Of a stretch of 64,000 nt of DNA, positions 7,927 through 18,483 are shown in pieces. Numbering within the stretch: position 1 is the first letter of the stretch; each line of letters opens with the position of its first letter. The notes beneath the pieces were generated by a model. That model was not told the origin of the DNA, did no database searches, and saw only the letters and a program-made list of their open reading frames with translations. The translations under genes and the position numbers were made by a program. Source of the stretch: Acetivibrio sp. MSJd-27 (GTDB taxonomy: Bacteria; Bacillota; Clostridia; UMGS1840; HGM11507); NCBI RefSeq assembly GCF_018918095.1, contig NZ_JAHLPV010000006.1, forward strand, positions 55,088 through 119,087, written 5' to 3'.

Positions 7927-9207
7927 ATGAAAATTTTGATCAAAAATGCAGCAGTAATCAACTATGATAAAGAAGAAAAATGTGATATATATATAGTGGA
8001 TGGAAAAATCGTGAAAATGCGTGAAGGATTAAAGGAAGAAGCAGATAAGGTAATTGACGCTTCTGGAAAAATGGTTCTTCCTGGTTTGATTGACATTCAC
8101 TGCCATCTGCGCGATCCTGGGTATGAATACAAAGAAGACATTAAAACCGGTTCCAGAAGCGCTGCAAAAGGCGGATTTACAGGAATTGTAGCGATGCCGA
8201 ACACCAAGCCGGTTGTTGACAATAAGTCTGTTGTAGAGTATATTCTGAACAAGGCCGAAAAAGAATCTGTTGTTCATGTCTATCAGGCTGGCACCATCTC
8301 AAAGGGCTTGGAAGGAAAAGAGCTTTCTGAGATGGGAAGAATGAAGGAAGCAGGAATTGTGGCGGTTACCGACGACGGAAAGCCGGTGATGGATTCCGGA
8401 TTGATGAAAAAAGCTATGATTTATGCGGATATGCTGAAAATACCGGTTATCTCTCATGCCGAGGATTTGACACTGCTGGAAGGCGGTGCAATGAATGAAG
8501 GGTTTACCGCGACCTGTCTGGGAATCAAGGGCATTACCCGAGCTGCGGAGGAGACAATGACTTCACGGGATATCATTTTGGCAAAAACAACGGGGACGCC
8601 GGTTCATATTACACATGTCAGCACAAAAAACGCAGTGGAAATGATAAGAACTGCCAAAAAGCAGGGAGTCAAAGTAACGGCGGACAGCTGCCCGCATTAT
8701 TTTTCTTTGACAGATAAAGCTTGCGAAGGCTTCAATACCAATGCGAAGATGAATCCTCCTCTTCGAGAAGAGGAGGATCGACTTGCCATAATAGAGGGAC
8801 TTAGGGACGGCACCTTAGATATGATAGGCACCGATCATGCTCCTCATCACAGAGATGAAAAAAACTGTGAATTTGACAAAGCGCTGAATGGAATTGTAGG
8901 CTTTGAGACCGCCTTTGCTCTGGCGTATCAGATTCTGGTTGAGGAAAATGGATTTCATATAAAGGATTTGGTGAAGCTGATGAGTTATCAACCCTCCAAT
9001 TTGCTGGGGATTGAGGGCGGAAAGCTCGCCGAAGGAAAAAAGGCGGATATCATTCTAATTGACTGTTCAAAGGATTGGATTTGTGACCCGGATAGTTTTG
9101 TATCCAAGAGTAAAAATTCACCTTTCAGCGGCTGGAATTTCCATGTTAAAGTTACAGATGTTATTGTAAATGGAAAAATTGTGATAGAAAATGAAATGTT
9201 TGCATAG
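7927..9207 (+). CDS. pyrC: Dihydroorotase
   Basis: 426 residues, class I (Bacillus-type) length. The zinc-binding DIHCHLRDPG (His58, His60) is intact, a histidine-rich segment follows (VISHAEDLTLLEG, THVSTKNAVEMI), and GTDHAPHH near residue 303 gives the catalytic aspartate. It closes carbamoyl-aspartate to dihydroorotate. The start is one base after the pyrB stop, preceded by AAAGGAG inside the end of pyrB, so expression is tightly coupled. Confidence 0.97.
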   Translation: MKILIKNAAVINYDKEEKCDIYIVDGKIVKMREGLKEEADKVIDASGKMVLPGLIDIHCHLRDPGYEYKEDIKTGSRSAAKGGFTGIVAMPNTKPVVDNKSVVEYILNKAEKESVVHVYQAGTISKGLEGKELSEMGRMKEAGIVAVTDDGKPVMDSGLMKKAMIYADMLKIPVISHAEDLTLLEGGAMNEGFTATCLGIKGITRAAEETMTSRDIILAKTTGTPVHITHVSTKNAVEMIRTAKKQGVKVTADSCPHYFSLTDKACEGFNTNAKMNPPLREEEDRLAIIEGLRDGTLDMIGTDHAPHHRDEKNCEFDKALNGIVGFETAFALAYQILVEENGFHIKDLVKLMSYQPSNLLGIEGGKLAEGKKADIILIDCSKDWICDPDSFVSKSKNSPFSGWNFHVKVTDVIVNGKIVIENEMFA

Positions 9208-9219
9208 GAGGAAGAGAAA

Positions 9220-10146
9220 ATGTCCATGGATCTGCTGATTGAAAAAATTAAGGCAAAGGGAAATCCATCGGTTGCGGGTTTGGATCCCAAACTGGATTAT
9301 GTACCCCAATATATCGTAAAAGAAAGCTTTAAAAATTACGGAAAAACCTTGAAGGGGGCAGCGGAAGCCATCCTTTCTTATAACAAAGGTTTGATAGATG
9401 CACTATGCGATATTGTACCGGCTGTAAAACCGCAGAGTGCTTACTATGAAATGTATGGATACTATGGAATAGAAACCCTCTATAAAACCATCCAATATGC
9501 AAAAAGCAAAGAGATGTATGTTATTCTGGACGGGAAGAGGAACGATATCGGAGCCACATCCGAAGCTTATTCTACAGCCTATCTTGGCAGGACAGCAGTC
9601 TATGAAAATGATATTTTTTCTCCGGCATTTGAGGCCGATTCCCTGACAGTAAACGGATATCTGGGCAGTGACGGCATTCTTCCCTTTTTGCAGAACTGCA
9701 AAGAATATCAGAAAAGTATTTTTGTTTTAGTGAAAACTTCAAATCCATCCAGTGGAGAACTGCAGGATATGAGATTGGAAAATGGCCAGACCGTATTTGA
9801 AAAAATGGCTCTTCTCGTCGATGAGTGGGGAAAGCAGTCTGTTGGAAAATCAGGTTATACCGATGTGGGGGCTGTTGTCGGTGCCACTTATCCGGAAGAA
9901 GCAAAAAAATTGCGGGAACTGATTCCGCATACTTACTTTCTGGTGCCGGGATACGGTGCTCAGGGAGGCAAGGCAAAGGATGTTGCAAATTCCTTTAATA
10001 AAGATGGTCTCGGAGCGATTGTAAATTCTTCTCGAGGCATTATGTGTGCTTATAAGAAAGGTAATTATAAAGAAGAAGATTACGCTGCCGCCGCACGGGA
10101 TGAAGCTATCCGTATGCGGGATGAAATCGTCAGCTTTATCAAATAA
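9220..10146 (+). CDS. pyrF: Orotidine 5'-phosphate decarboxylase, subfamily 2 (long form)
   Basis: 308 residues, clearly longer than the ~235-residue form of Bacillus and typical of the subfamily 2 enzymes of Clostridia, Mycobacteria and Myxococcus. It opens with SVAGLDPKLDY and holds the catalytic DGKRNDIGATSEAY block near residue 105, giving the Lys and the two Asp of the active site. The reaction releases CO2 from OMP to yield UMP, which in turn is the PyrR signal. GAGGAAGAG precedes ATG 9220. Confidence 0.95.
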   Translation: MSMDLLIEKIKAKGNPSVAGLDPKLDYVPQYIVKESFKNYGKTLKGAAEAILSYNKGLIDALCDIVPAVKPQSAYYEMYGYYGIETLYKTIQYAKSKEMYVILDGKRNDIGATSEAYSTAYLGRTAVYENDIFSPAFEADSLTVNGYLGSDGILPFLQNCKEYQKSIFVLVKTSNPSSGELQDMRLENGQTVFEKMALLVDEWGKQSVGKSGYTDVGAVVGATYPEEAKKLRELIPHTYFLVPGYGAQGGKAKDVANSFNKDGLGAIVNSSRGIMCAYKKGNYKEEDYAAAARDEAIRMRDEIVSFIK

Positions 10147-10250
10147 AAAATTTTTTCATTCTGAAAAAATAACCGCATAAGAAACATAAACGCGCTTACG
10201 GGCCGATAAAAACAAGAGCCGTATTTTGCGGTATTTAGGAGGTATATAGA

Positions 10251-11363
10251 ATGCAAAAGGGTATTTTACTATTAAAAGACGGCACTGTATTCAAAGGCAT
10301 CATTCATGGAAAGCCGCATCATTCTATTGGTGAAGTTGTATTTAATACATCCATGACAGGATATCAGGAAATCCTGACCGATCCGTCCTATGCAGGACAG
10401 ATTCTGACAATGACATATCCCTTAATCGGAAACTATGGCATCAATCACTTTGACTATGAATCCCATGGTTCTGTTGTTAAAGGCTTTGTTGTAAGAGAAA
10501 TGTGCAGCTATCCAAGCAATTTCCGATGTGATAAAACACTGGATCAATTTTTAGAAGAAAACAATATTGTGGCAATCGAAGGAATTGACACAAGAGCGCT
10601 TACAAAGATACTTCGGGAAAAGGGCTCACTGAACGGAGCAATTATTGTCGGAGAGCCAACCGAAAGCGAAATTGCGTCCTACTTAAAAGAGATTGACGAG
10701 TATACCATAAAAGAACCGGTTTATGAGGTAACAGTGGGCGAAAAAGAAACACATGTGTGTGACAACACAAAATGCCGTGTGGCTCTGTATGATTTTGGCT
10801 TCAAAAGAAATATACTGCGTTCACTGGTTCGCCGGGGATGCGAAGTAACTGTCTATCCGGCAAGTACATCCGCAGAAGAGATCATCAAGACGTGTCCTGA
10901 TGGTATCATGCTGTCCAATGGGCCGGGGGATCCGAAGGACTGTAAGGATATCATTGAGAATATCAAAAAGCTGTTTCAAAGCGGAATACCCATGTTCGGC
11001 ATCTGCTTAGGCCATCAGCTGACAGCTTTGGCAATGGGAGGCGATACGGCAAAACTGAAATACGGACACCGTGGAACCAACCACCCTGTCAAGGATCTGA
11101 AGCATGACAGAACCTATATTACCAGTCAGAATCACGGATATGCTGTGTTGGCTGACTCGATTTCTCCTGAAATAGGAGAGGTGAGCCATATTAACATCAA
11201 CGATGATACGGTAGAAGGCGTTCGTTATAATAACGGAGTCTTTACGGTTCAGTTCCACCCGGAGGCTTCTTCAGGTGCAATGGATACCGGTTATCTGTTT
11301 GATGATTTTGTATCACTGATGGTGGAGAAGAAAGGGAGGAGCAAAAAAGATGCCGAAGAATAA
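10251..11363 (+). CDS. carA: Carbamoyl-phosphate synthase small (glutaminase) subunit
   Basis: 370 residues. The N-terminal CarA domain ([19 protein letters not shown], about residues 33-51) is followed by a class I glutamine amidotransferase domain with the nucleophile in FGICLGHQ (near residue 250) and HPEA (near residue 335). It supplies ammonia to CarB through a tunnel. AGGAGG lies before ATG 10251. Its end overlaps carB by 14 bp. Being inside the pyr operon, this is the pyrimidine-linked synthetase (pyrAA in Bacillus naming). Confidence 0.97.
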   Translation: MQKGILLLKDGTVFKGIIHGKPHHSIGEVVFNTSMTGYQEILTDPSYAGQILTMTYPLIGNYGINHFDYESHGSVVKGFVVREMCSYPSNFRCDKTLDQFLEENNIVAIEGIDTRALTKILREKGSLNGAIIVGEPTESEIASYLKEIDEYTIKEPVYEVTVGEKETHVCDNTKCRVALYDFGFKRNILRSLVRRGCEVTVYPASTSAEEIIKTCPDGIMLSNGPGDPKDCKDIIENIKKLFQSGIPMFGICLGHQLTALAMGGDTAKLKYGHRGTNHPVKDLKHDRTYITSQNHGYAVLADSISPEIGEVSHININDDTVEGVRYNNGVFTVQFHPEASSGAMDTGYLFDDFVSLMVEKKGRSKKDAEE

Positions 11364-14300
11364 GGATATTAAAAAAGTACTGGTCATTGGATCTGGTCCG
11401 ATTGTAATCGGGCAGGCCGCTGAATTTGATTATGCCGGAACCCAGGCATGCCGAGCGCTGAAAGAGGAAGGATTGGAAGTTGTTTTGATAAACTCCAACC
11501 CAGCAACAATCATGACCGATGATAACATTGCGGATCATGTCTATATTGAGCCTTTAAATACAGAGACAGTCAAAAAAGTGGTATTAAAAGAAAAACCGGA
11601 CAGCGTTCTGCCGACACTGGGCGGACAGACCGGCTTGAATCTGGCAATGGAACTGGCGGAGGAAGGATTCTTTGAGGAACACAATGTAAAGCTGCTGGGT
11701 ACCAATGTCGATTCGATTAAGCGGGCGGAGGATCGTCAGGCGTTTAAGGATACGATGGAAAGCATCAACCAGCCCTGCATCGCATCCAAGGTAGTACATG
11801 AATTACAGGATGCACTGGATTTTGCTGAGGAGATTGGCTATCCTGTCATTGTCCGTCCGGCTTATACGCTGGGTGGCACTGGAGGCGGTATTGCTTATAA
11901 CAAAGAGGAGCTCACGGAGATCGGAACGAACGGTTTGCGTCTAAGCCGTGTACACGAGGTGCTGATTGAGAAATGTATTTCCGGCTGGAAAGAAATTGAA
12001 TTTGAAGTTATGCGGGACTCCAAGGGAAATGTCATTACCATCTGCAGTATGGAAAACATTGATCCGGTTGGTGTGCACACCGGTGACAGCATCGTTGTAG
12101 CGCCCTGCCAGACTCTGGCAGACAAGGAATATCAGATGCTTAGAAGCTCTGCGCTGGATATTATTTCGTCTCTTAAAATTGAGGGTGGGTGTAATGTACA
12201 GTTTGCTTTGGAGCCAAACAGTTTTGAATATGCGGTGATCGAGGTAAATCCCCGTCTCAGCCGTTCCTCTGCACTTGCTTCAAAAGCGACTGGATACCCA
12301 ATTGCAAAGGTGGCGACAAAAATTGCAATCGGATACGGATTGGATGAAATTGTAAATGCCATTACAAAGAAAACATATGCGTGTTTTGAACCTACCATTG
12401 ACTATTGTGTGATTAAATTTCCGCGCTTTCCGTTTGATAAATTTGTAAAAGCCAAGAAAACTCTTGGGACTCAGATGAAGGCTACCGGAGAGGTTATGGC
12501 AATCTCCAACAATTTTGAGGAGGCAATTTTAAAGGCTGTCCGCTCAATGGAAATTGGAACGGATCATCTGGAAATTAAAGCACATAAATCCCTTTCCGAT
12601 CAAGAAATTATAGAAAAAATTAACACCTGCGATGACGAGCGTATTTATGCAATTTGCGAAGGTCTGCGCAGAGAAATTACGTCAATAGAAGAAATTCATA
12701 AGATAACCCAGATCGATCTGTTTTTCTTGAAAAAGTTTGAACATATCATTGAGATCGAAAAACAGATTCAAAAAAATCTGACACTGGAAGTTTATGATAC
12801 CGCAAAAAAATATGGATTTTTGGACACTGTTATTGAGCGTTTATCCGGCAAGCCATTGGAATTCGAATCAAAACAAGGCGTTTATAAAATTGTGGACACC
12901 TGTGCGGCCGAATTTGAGGCGCAGACACCATACTATTATTCCACCCATGACGAGGTCAATGAAAGCTTGCGTACGAACAAGAAAAAAATTCTTGTGCTGG
13001 GTTCGGGACCGATCCGTATCGGACAGGGAATTGAGTTTGATTACTGCTCGGTCCACTGTGTTTGGGCACTTAAAGAAGAGGGTTATGAAACCATCATTGC
13101 AAACAATAATCCGGAAACGGTTTCCACCGATTTCGATACTTCGGACAAGCTGTACTTTGAGCCGCTGACCAAAGAGGATATGGCAAATCTGATCCGCGTG
13201 GAACAGCCGGACGGCGCCATTGTTCAGTTTGGCGGACAAACCGCAATCAAATTGACCAAAGCATTGACAGAGTTGGGAGTTAAGATCATCGGTACACAGC
13301 TTGAAGATATTGATGCGGCGGAAGACCGTGAAAAATTTGATGAAATATTGGAACAGTGCAATATTCCAAGACCGCAGGGGCATACTGTATTTACGACAGA
13401 AGAAGCTTTAAATGCTGCTCATGAACTGGAATATCCGGTTCTCGTCCGCCCTTCTTATGTGCTTGGCGGGCAGGGAATGGAAATTGCTTACTGTGATGAT
13501 GACATCATAGAATTTATGGATATCATCAACATTCACACGCAGGAACATCCCATCCTTGTTGACAAATATATGGAAGGCAAGGAAATTGAAGTAGATGCCA
13601 TCTGCGACGGAAAAGATATTCTGATTCCAGGTATCATGGAACATCTGGAGCGGGCAGGCGTTCATTCAGGCGATAGTATTTCTGTCTATCCGGCACAGTC
13701 TCTGTCTGACCGTATTAAAAACACGATTATTGATTACACGGAAAAACTGGCGATGGCTTTACATGTCAAAGGACTTGTCAACATCCAGTTTGTTGTCTAT
13801 AAGGATGAGGTTTATATCATTGAGGTGAATCCCCGCTCTTCCAGAACCATTCCCTATATCAGCAAGGTTACGACCGTTCCGATGGTGGATTTGGCTACCA
13901 AAGTTATTCTGGGGACTCCTCTGAAGGAACTGGGATATGGCACAGGATTGTATCGTGAAAGTGAATACGTCTGTGTGAAAGTACCGGTTTTCTCTTTTGA
14001 AAAGCTGCACGGTGTGGATGCTAGTCTCGGGCCGGAAATGAAGTCTACGGGGGAAGTTCTCGGGATCGGCAAAACACTTGACGAAGCGCTTTATAAGGGC
14101 GTGGTTGCAGCTGGGATCAATGTGAAGGAAAACGGAAATGTGTTTATTTCCGTCCGTAACAGTGATAAGCAGGAGGCTGTAGAAATTGCGGAGTTATATC
14201 AGGATTTGGGATATAATATTTTTGCAACCGGAAAAACAGCAAACGTTTTGAACCATAATTTTATTGCAGCAAATGTGGTTAAAAAGATTGATGATGGCGA

Positions 14301-14532
14301 AAATAATGTTATGGATATGATGAATGAGAATAAATTTGATTTAATCATTAACACGCCGACCAAGGGACGGCAACCCTTAAGAGACGGGTTTAAAATCCGT
14401 CGAAAAGCTGTGGAACATTCCATTCCCTGTTTTACTTCCTTGGATACGGCGCGCGCGGTTGCGAAAACATTGGAAGACAAAAAGCGGAAAAAAGAGCTTT
14501 CGCTGATTGATATTACAACTCTGAGAAAGTAA
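11350..14532 (+). CDS. carB: Carbamoyl-phosphate synthase large subunit
   Basis: 1060 residues, full length. The internal duplication is easy to see: [20 protein letters not shown] at the start and [20 protein letters not shown] near residue 550 open the two halves, each with an ATP-grasp fold ([16 protein letters not shown] and [14 protein letters not shown]). The last ~130 residues form the MGS-like allosteric domain. It makes carbamoyl phosphate from bicarbonate, two ATP and CarA-derived ammonia. GGGAGGAG inside carA precedes ATG 11350. Confidence 0.98.
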   Translation: MPKNKDIKKVLVIGSGPIVIGQAAEFDYAGTQACRALKEEGLEVVLINSNPATIMTDDNIADHVYIEPLNTETVKKVVLKEKPDSVLPTLGGQTGLNLAMELAEEGFFEEHNVKLLGTNVDSIKRAEDRQAFKDTMESINQPCIASKVVHELQDALDFAEEIGYPVIVRPAYTLGGTGGGIAYNKEELTEIGTNGLRLSRVHEVLIEKCISGWKEIEFEVMRDSKGNVITICSMENIDPVGVHTGDSIVVAPCQTLADKEYQMLRSSALDIISSLKIEGGCNVQFALEPNSFEYAVIEVNPRLSRSSALASKATGYPIAKVATKIAIGYGLDEIVNAITKKTYACFEPTIDYCVIKFPRFPFDKFVKAKKTLGTQMKATGEVMAISNNFEEAILKAVRSMEIGTDHLEIKAHKSLSDQEIIEKINTCDDERIYAICEGLRREITSIEEIHKITQIDLFFLKKFEHIIEIEKQIQKNLTLEVYDTAKKYGFLDTVIERLSGKPLEFESKQGVYKIVDTCAAEFEAQTPYYYSTHDEVNESLRTNKKKILVLGSGPIRIGQGIEFDYCSVHCVWALKEEGYETIIANNNPETVSTDFDTSDKLYFEPLTKEDMANLIRVEQPDGAIVQFGGQTAIKLTKALTELGVKIIGTQLEDIDAAEDREKFDEILEQCNIPRPQGHTVFTTEEALNAAHELEYPVLVRPSYVLGGQGMEIAYCDDDIIEFMDIINIHTQEHPILVDKYMEGKEIEVDAICDGKDILIPGIMEHLERAGVHSGDSISVYPAQSLSDRIKNTIIDYTEKLAMALHVKGLVNIQFVVYKDEVYIIEVNPRSSRTIPYISKVTTVPMVDLATKVILGTPLKELGYGTGLYRESEYVCVKVPVFSFEKLHGVDASLGPEMKSTGEVLGIGKTLDEALYKGVVAAGINVKENGNVFISVRNSDKQEAVEIAELYQDLGYNIFATGKTANVLNHNFIAANVVKKIDDGENNVMDMMNENKFDLIINTPTKGRQPLRDGFKIRRKAVEHSIPCFTSLDTARAVAKTLEDKKRKKELSLIDITTLRK

Positions 14533-14544
14533 AGGTTGAAATGT

Positions 14545-15321
14545 ATGAAAAAGGAACTGGTCAAAACAAAAATATTGCAAAAAAGAGAAGTTGCTCCCAA
14601 TATTTTTGAATTTATTATCGATGCGGACAATGCGCTTCGGGAGAGCAAGGCCGGTCAGTTTATTCATATCAAATGCGGCGACGGAGTTTATCTCCGCCGC
14701 CCTATCAGCATCTGTGAGCTTTTTGAGAATAAACTACGGTTTCTTTTTGAAGTAAAAGGAGAAGGTACCCGGGAACTGGCAGAGAATGAGCAAGGGGATT
14801 TTCTGGATATTTTGGGTCCCTTGGGAATCGGGTTTACCACCAATAAAACCTATCAAACTCCAGTGGTTATCGGTGGAGGAATCGGTATTTATCCTCTTTT
14901 GCAGGTTGCAAAGGAAGTGAATCCGATCACAATTCTTGGATTCCGGAATAAGTCGCTGATTACACTGGAAGATGATTTTAAAAAAGTAAGCAAGGATGTT
15001 ATCATCACAACAGATGATGGCAGCTATGGCAGAAAAGGGCTGGTCACAGACAGTCTGTGTGAAATATTATCGAAAAAAACAGTGGATGCCATTTTTGTTT
15101 GCGGTCCGATGCCAATGATCAAAGCGGTGCGCAAAATTGCTTTGGAACACAACATATTCTGTGAGGTTTCCCTGGAAGAAAGGATGGCATGCGGTATCGG
15201 CGCCTGTCTTTGCTGTGCGACAAAGGTGAAAAGTCCGGTGGTTGGGGAAGACTATACCTACTTTCATGTCTGCAAGGCAGGGCCTGTATTTGATGCAAAG
15301 GAGGTAATGCTGGATGAGTAG
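14545..15321 (+). CDS. pyrK: Dihydroorotate dehydrogenase electron transfer subunit
   Basis: 258 residues. N-terminal FAD-binding barrel (YLRRPISICE near residue 50), NAD-binding domain with GGGIGIYPLLQVAKE, and a C-terminal [2Fe-2S] site from Cys216, Cys221, Cys224 (CGIGACLCC) and Cys243. PyrK passes electrons from PyrD to NAD+. ATG 14545 is preferred to TTG 14536 because AGG at 14533-14535 is at the right distance only for the ATG. The stop overlaps pyrD. Confidence 0.95.
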   Translation: MKKELVKTKILQKREVAPNIFEFIIDADNALRESKAGQFIHIKCGDGVYLRRPISICELFENKLRFLFEVKGEGTRELAENEQGDFLDILGPLGIGFTTNKTYQTPVVIGGGIGIYPLLQVAKEVNPITILGFRNKSLITLEDDFKKVSKDVIITTDDGSYGRKGLVTDSLCEILSKKTVDAIFVCGPMPMIKAVRKIALEHNIFCEVSLEERMACGIGACLCCATKVKSPVVGEDYTYFHVCKAGPVFDAKEVMLDE

Positions 15322-16231
15322 AAACATGGAGATTGATTTTTGCGGTGTGAAGTTTAAAAATCCGGTGGTAACCTCATCGGGTACCTTTGGATTCGGAAAG
15401 GAATATAATGATTACTATGATATTTCAGCTCTGGGCGGAATCGGCGTCAAAGGCCTTACTTTAAAACCCAGAACAGGAAATCCTCCGCCTCGTGTTGCCG
15501 AGACTCCTTCCGGCATGCTCAACAGCGTTGGCCTGCAAAATCCCGGTGTGGAATCTTTTTTAAAATATGTTCTTCCTCAGCTGAAAAAAATTGACACCAA
15601 TATCATTGTCAATATTTCTGGAAATACAATGGAGGAATATTGCGAGATGGCTGATATCATTTCAGACAGCGGATGCCATATCATTGAGATGAATGTCTCC
15701 TGTCCGAACGTGAAGCAGGGAGGTGTTGCTTTCGGCACAAATCCGGATACCATCTATGAGATTACAAATAAGGTGAAAAAGCATTGCAAAATTCCATTGG
15801 TCGTAAAGCTATCTCCGAATGTGACCGACATTGCAGAGATGGCAAAAGCAGCGGAAGCTGGCGGTGCGGATGGTTTATCCCTTATCAACACGCTTTTGGG
15901 AATGTCCATTGACATCCACAAAAGAAGGCCGATTCTTAGAAACAATGTGGGCGGTTTGTCCGGCCCCTGTGTGAAGCCGATCGCTGTCCGCATGGTATGG
16001 CAGGTGAAAAACGCCGTTGAAATCCCTCTGATCGGCATGGGCGGTATCTCCACCGGTGAGGATGCGGTGGAATTTATGCTGGCCGGTGCCAGTCTTGTCT
16101 CTGTGGGGACAGCAAACTTTGTAAATCCATACGCAGCGCGCGATACAGTGGAAGGAATTGAAAAATATCTTGACAAATATGATATAGAGGATATAAATTA
16201 TATAATAGGGAAGGTTGAGGCTTGGAACTGA
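15314..16231 (+). CDS. pyrD: Dihydroorotate dehydrogenase B, catalytic subunit (NAD-dependent class 1B)
   Basis: 305 residues. The active-site cysteine is Cys130 in MNVSCPN, the class 1 residue; class 2 enzymes use serine. FMN-phosphate contacts GMGGISTGEDAVEFMLAGA lie near the C terminus. Together with PyrK it oxidises dihydroorotate with NAD+, which suits an anaerobe. ATG 15314 overlaps the pyrK stop; ATG 15326 is an alternative. The last ~60 bp also hold the thrS promoter, and no terminator separates the two transcription units. Confidence 0.96.
   Translation: MSRNMEIDFCGVKFKNPVVTSSGTFGFGKEYNDYYDISALGGIGVKGLTLKPRTGNPPPRVAETPSGMLNSVGLQNPGVESFLKYVLPQLKKIDTNIIVNISGNTMEEYCEMADIISDSGCHIIEMNVSCPNVKQGGVAFGTNPDTIYEITNKVKKHCKIPLVVKLSPNVTDIAEMAKAAEAGGADGLSLINTLLGMSIDIHKRRPILRNNVGGLSGPCVKPIAVRMVWQVKNAVEIPLIGMGGISTGEDAVEFMLAGASLVSVGTANFVNPYAARDTVEGIEKYLDKYDIEDINYIIGKVEAWN
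16170..16197 (+). promoter_or_regulatory. SigA promoter for thrS inside the pyrD 3' end
   Basis: TTGACA (16170-16175), a 16-bp spacer and TATAAA (16192-16197); a second TATAAT begins at 16201. Transcription would start near 16205, inside the last codons of pyrD, giving an ~85-nt thrS leader. Confidence 0.55.
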
Positions 16232-16273
16232 ATGTTCCCAAATTCGGAATTTCTGTTGTAGGGAAGTTCCAAA
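16222..16273 (+). promoter_or_regulatory. Folded leader of thrS
   Basis: TTGGAAC (16223-16229) pairs with GTTCCAA (16266-16272), and inside it TTCCC (16235-16239) pairs with GGGAA (16261-16265), leaving a loop that may hold a small AAAT/ATTT stem. The structure ends four to five bases before the thrS Shine-Dalgarno at 16277. No T-box sequence (AGGGTGGnACCGCG) is present. It may be a translational operator, as ThrRS of E. coli uses, but that is only inference. Confidence 0.4.
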
Positions 16274-16289
16274 CGAAAGGAAGTTTTTT

Positions 16290-18224
16290 ATGTTCAAGAT
16301 TACTTTGAAAGACGGCTCAGTAAAAGAATACAATCAGCCGCTTACCGTTCTTGAACTTGCCAAGGATATCAGTGAAGGTCTGGCGAGAGTTGCGTTGGGC
16401 GCATTGGTGAATGGGCAGGTTGCAGAGCTGAGCGCTGAATTATCGGAGGACTGCGAGGTTTCCATTCTTACATTTCAGGATAAAGAAGGAAAACATATTT
16501 ATTGGCATACAACCTCTCATATTTTGGCTCAGGCAGTCAAAAGGCTTTATCCTGAGGCAAAGCTGGCAATTGGTCCGGCAATTGATACAGGATTTTATTA
16601 TGACTTCGACAGAGACGGCGGATTTGACAACGACGATTTGAGTAAAATTGAAGCCGAAATGAAAAAAATCATCAAAGAGAATATCCCGGTGGAACGTTTT
16701 GAACTGCCTCGAGAAGAAGCACTCAAAAGAGTGAAGGAAGCCGGAGAGCTTTATAAAGAAGAACTGATCAATGATCTGCCGAAAGATGCGGTGATTTCTT
16801 TTTATCGGCAGGGGGATTTCACAGATTTATGCGCTGGGCCTCATTTGCTGCGGACAGGAAGCGTGAAAGCATTTAAGCTGACAAGCGTCAATGGTGCTTA
16901 TTGGCGGGGCAGTGAAAAAAATAAAATGCTCAGCCGTATTTACGGTACTGCTTTTCCAAAAAACAGTGAACTAACTGCTTACCTGGAGCAGGTTGAGGAA
17001 GCCAAAAAGAGAGATCACAATAAACTTGGAAGAGAGCTCGAGCTTTTTACTACTTCGGATTTAATTGGACAAGGGTTGCCGATTATGCTTCCGAAAGGAG
17101 CTAAGATCCTGCAGGTATTGCAGCGTTTTGTGGAGGATACGGAAGCCGCACACGGATGGCAGCTGACCAAAACTCCTTACATGGCGAAGAGTGATTTATA
17201 TAAACTGTCCGGACACTGGGATCATTATCAGGATGGCATGTTTATTATGGGAGATCCGGAGGATAAAGAAGTATTTGCCCTGCGCCCTATGACCTGTCCT
17301 TTCCAGTATCAGGCTTATCTAAACCGCGGACGTTCCTACCGCGATCTGCCTCTGCGTTACAACGAGACTTCCACTCTGTTTCGCAACGAGGCTTCCGGAG
17401 AGATGCACGGCCTTATCCGTGTACGGCAGTTTACCATCTCCGAAGGGCACTTGATGTGTACGCCGGAACAGCTGGAAGATGAATTTAAAGGTTGTCTGGA
17501 ACTTGCTATTTATATGCTGAAGACACTTGGTCTCTATGAGGATGTTTCCTACCGTTTTTCCAAATGGGATCCAGATGACAGAGAGAAATATATCGGCACA
17601 CCCGAGCAATGGGATGAGGCGCAGGGCGTGATGAAAAAGATCTTGGAGCACTTGGAAATTCCCTATGTCGAAGGCATAGGAGAAGCAGCTTTCTATGGTC
17701 CAAAGCTGGATATTCAGATCAAAAATGTTCATGGCAAAGAGGACACCTTAATCACCATTCAAATTGACCAGATGCTGGCTGAAAAATTTGGTATGGAATA
17801 TGTAGATAAGGACGGTATCAAAAAGAATCCTTATATCATACATCGGACTTCTATCGGTTGCTATGAAAGAACATTGGCTTTACTGATTGAAAAATATGCA
17901 GGTGCATTTCCGACATGGCTTGCACCGGTTCAGGTTAAAGTGCTTCCAATTGCGGAAGCACACCATGGCTATGCAAAACAAATCGGAGATATACTGAGAA
18001 GCTATGGCGTACGTGTTGAAACGGATCTGCGCAATGAAAAAGTTGGCTACAAAATTCGTGAAGCGCAGTTGGAAAAGATTCCTTATATGCTGGTTGTGGG
18101 CGATAAGGAAATGGAGATGGATACAGTTGCTGTTCGCTCCAGAAAAGAAGGAGATAAGGGAACCGTCAGTCTGGAAGCCTTCAAAGCAGAGTTATTGCAG
18201 GAAATTGCAGAAAAGCGAATTTAA
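16290..18224 (+). CDS. thrS: Threonine--tRNA ligase
   Basis: 644 residues. Domains in order: TGS (1-60), editing domain with HTTSH (His73, His77) and a Cys-x3-His pair in LCAGPHLL near residue 177, class II catalytic core with MTCPFQYQ (zinc cysteine) and RNEASGEMHGLIRVRQF (motif 2), TSIGCYERTLALLIE (motif 3), and a C-terminal anticodon-binding domain. It charges tRNA-Thr and clears mis-charged serine. ATG 16290 is set by AAAGGAAG at 16276-16283; the frame extends upstream to 16215 but that part is the folded leader. It has its own promoter in pyrD. Confidence 0.97.
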   Translation: MFKITLKDGSVKEYNQPLTVLELAKDISEGLARVALGALVNGQVAELSAELSEDCEVSILTFQDKEGKHIYWHTTSHILAQAVKRLYPEAKLAIGPAIDTGFYYDFDRDGGFDNDDLSKIEAEMKKIIKENIPVERFELPREEALKRVKEAGELYKEELINDLPKDAVISFYRQGDFTDLCAGPHLLRTGSVKAFKLTSVNGAYWRGSEKNKMLSRIYGTAFPKNSELTAYLEQVEEAKKRDHNKLGRELELFTTSDLIGQGLPIMLPKGAKILQVLQRFVEDTEAAHGWQLTKTPYMAKSDLYKLSGHWDHYQDGMFIMGDPEDKEVFALRPMTCPFQYQAYLNRGRSYRDLPLRYNETSTLFRNEASGEMHGLIRVRQFTISEGHLMCTPEQLEDEFKGCLELAIYMLKTLGLYEDVSYRFSKWDPDDREKYIGTPEQWDEAQGVMKKILEHLEIPYVEGIGEAAFYGPKLDIQIKNVHGKEDTLITIQIDQMLAEKFGMEYVDKDGIKKNPYIIHRTSIGCYERTLALLIEKYAGAFPTWLAPVQVKVLPIAEAHHGYAKQIGDILRSYGVRVETDLRNEKVGYKIREAQLEKIPYMLVVGDKEMEMDTVAVRSRKEGDKGTVSLEAFKAELLQEIAEKRI

Positions 18225-18384
18225 AAAGGTTTTTATTCTGAAAAAAGCCCGCTTTGCACTATAAGACATTAAAAAGGTCAAGAGCTTCGGAGAATCATTG
18301 AATCACAATACTTAGGCGATATTCTCCGTTGCTGTGTATAACAAAAGGGGATGTGCTTGGAAATTTTTCCTTGCACATCCTTTT
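18225..18384 (+). other. Structured intergenic stretch after thrS, ending in a terminator
   Basis: Two clear stem-loops follow thrS: CGGAGAAT (18288-18295) with ATTCTCCG (18321-18328), and GGATGTGC (18349-18356) with GCACATCC (18373-18380), the latter with an inner GGAAA/TTTCC stem and a TTTT tail at 18381-18384. The second is a good intrinsic terminator, but it lies ~125 bp after the thrS stop, leaving space for either a long 3' UTR or a separate small RNA. No family is recognised. 18385-18475 shows nothing further. Confidence 0.45.
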
Positions 18385-18483
18385 AAACATTAAATTATAA
18401 GAAAATGAAGTGTACTCCTGCCCCGTAGACGTTAAGTTCCGCTTTCTCGCCTTTAAAAGCTTTTTATAGGAGATGATTTAAAA

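Noticed and set aside
16205..16289. T-box riboswitch before thrS
   Set aside because: The leader is only ~85 nt and lacks the AGGGTGGnACCGCG block.
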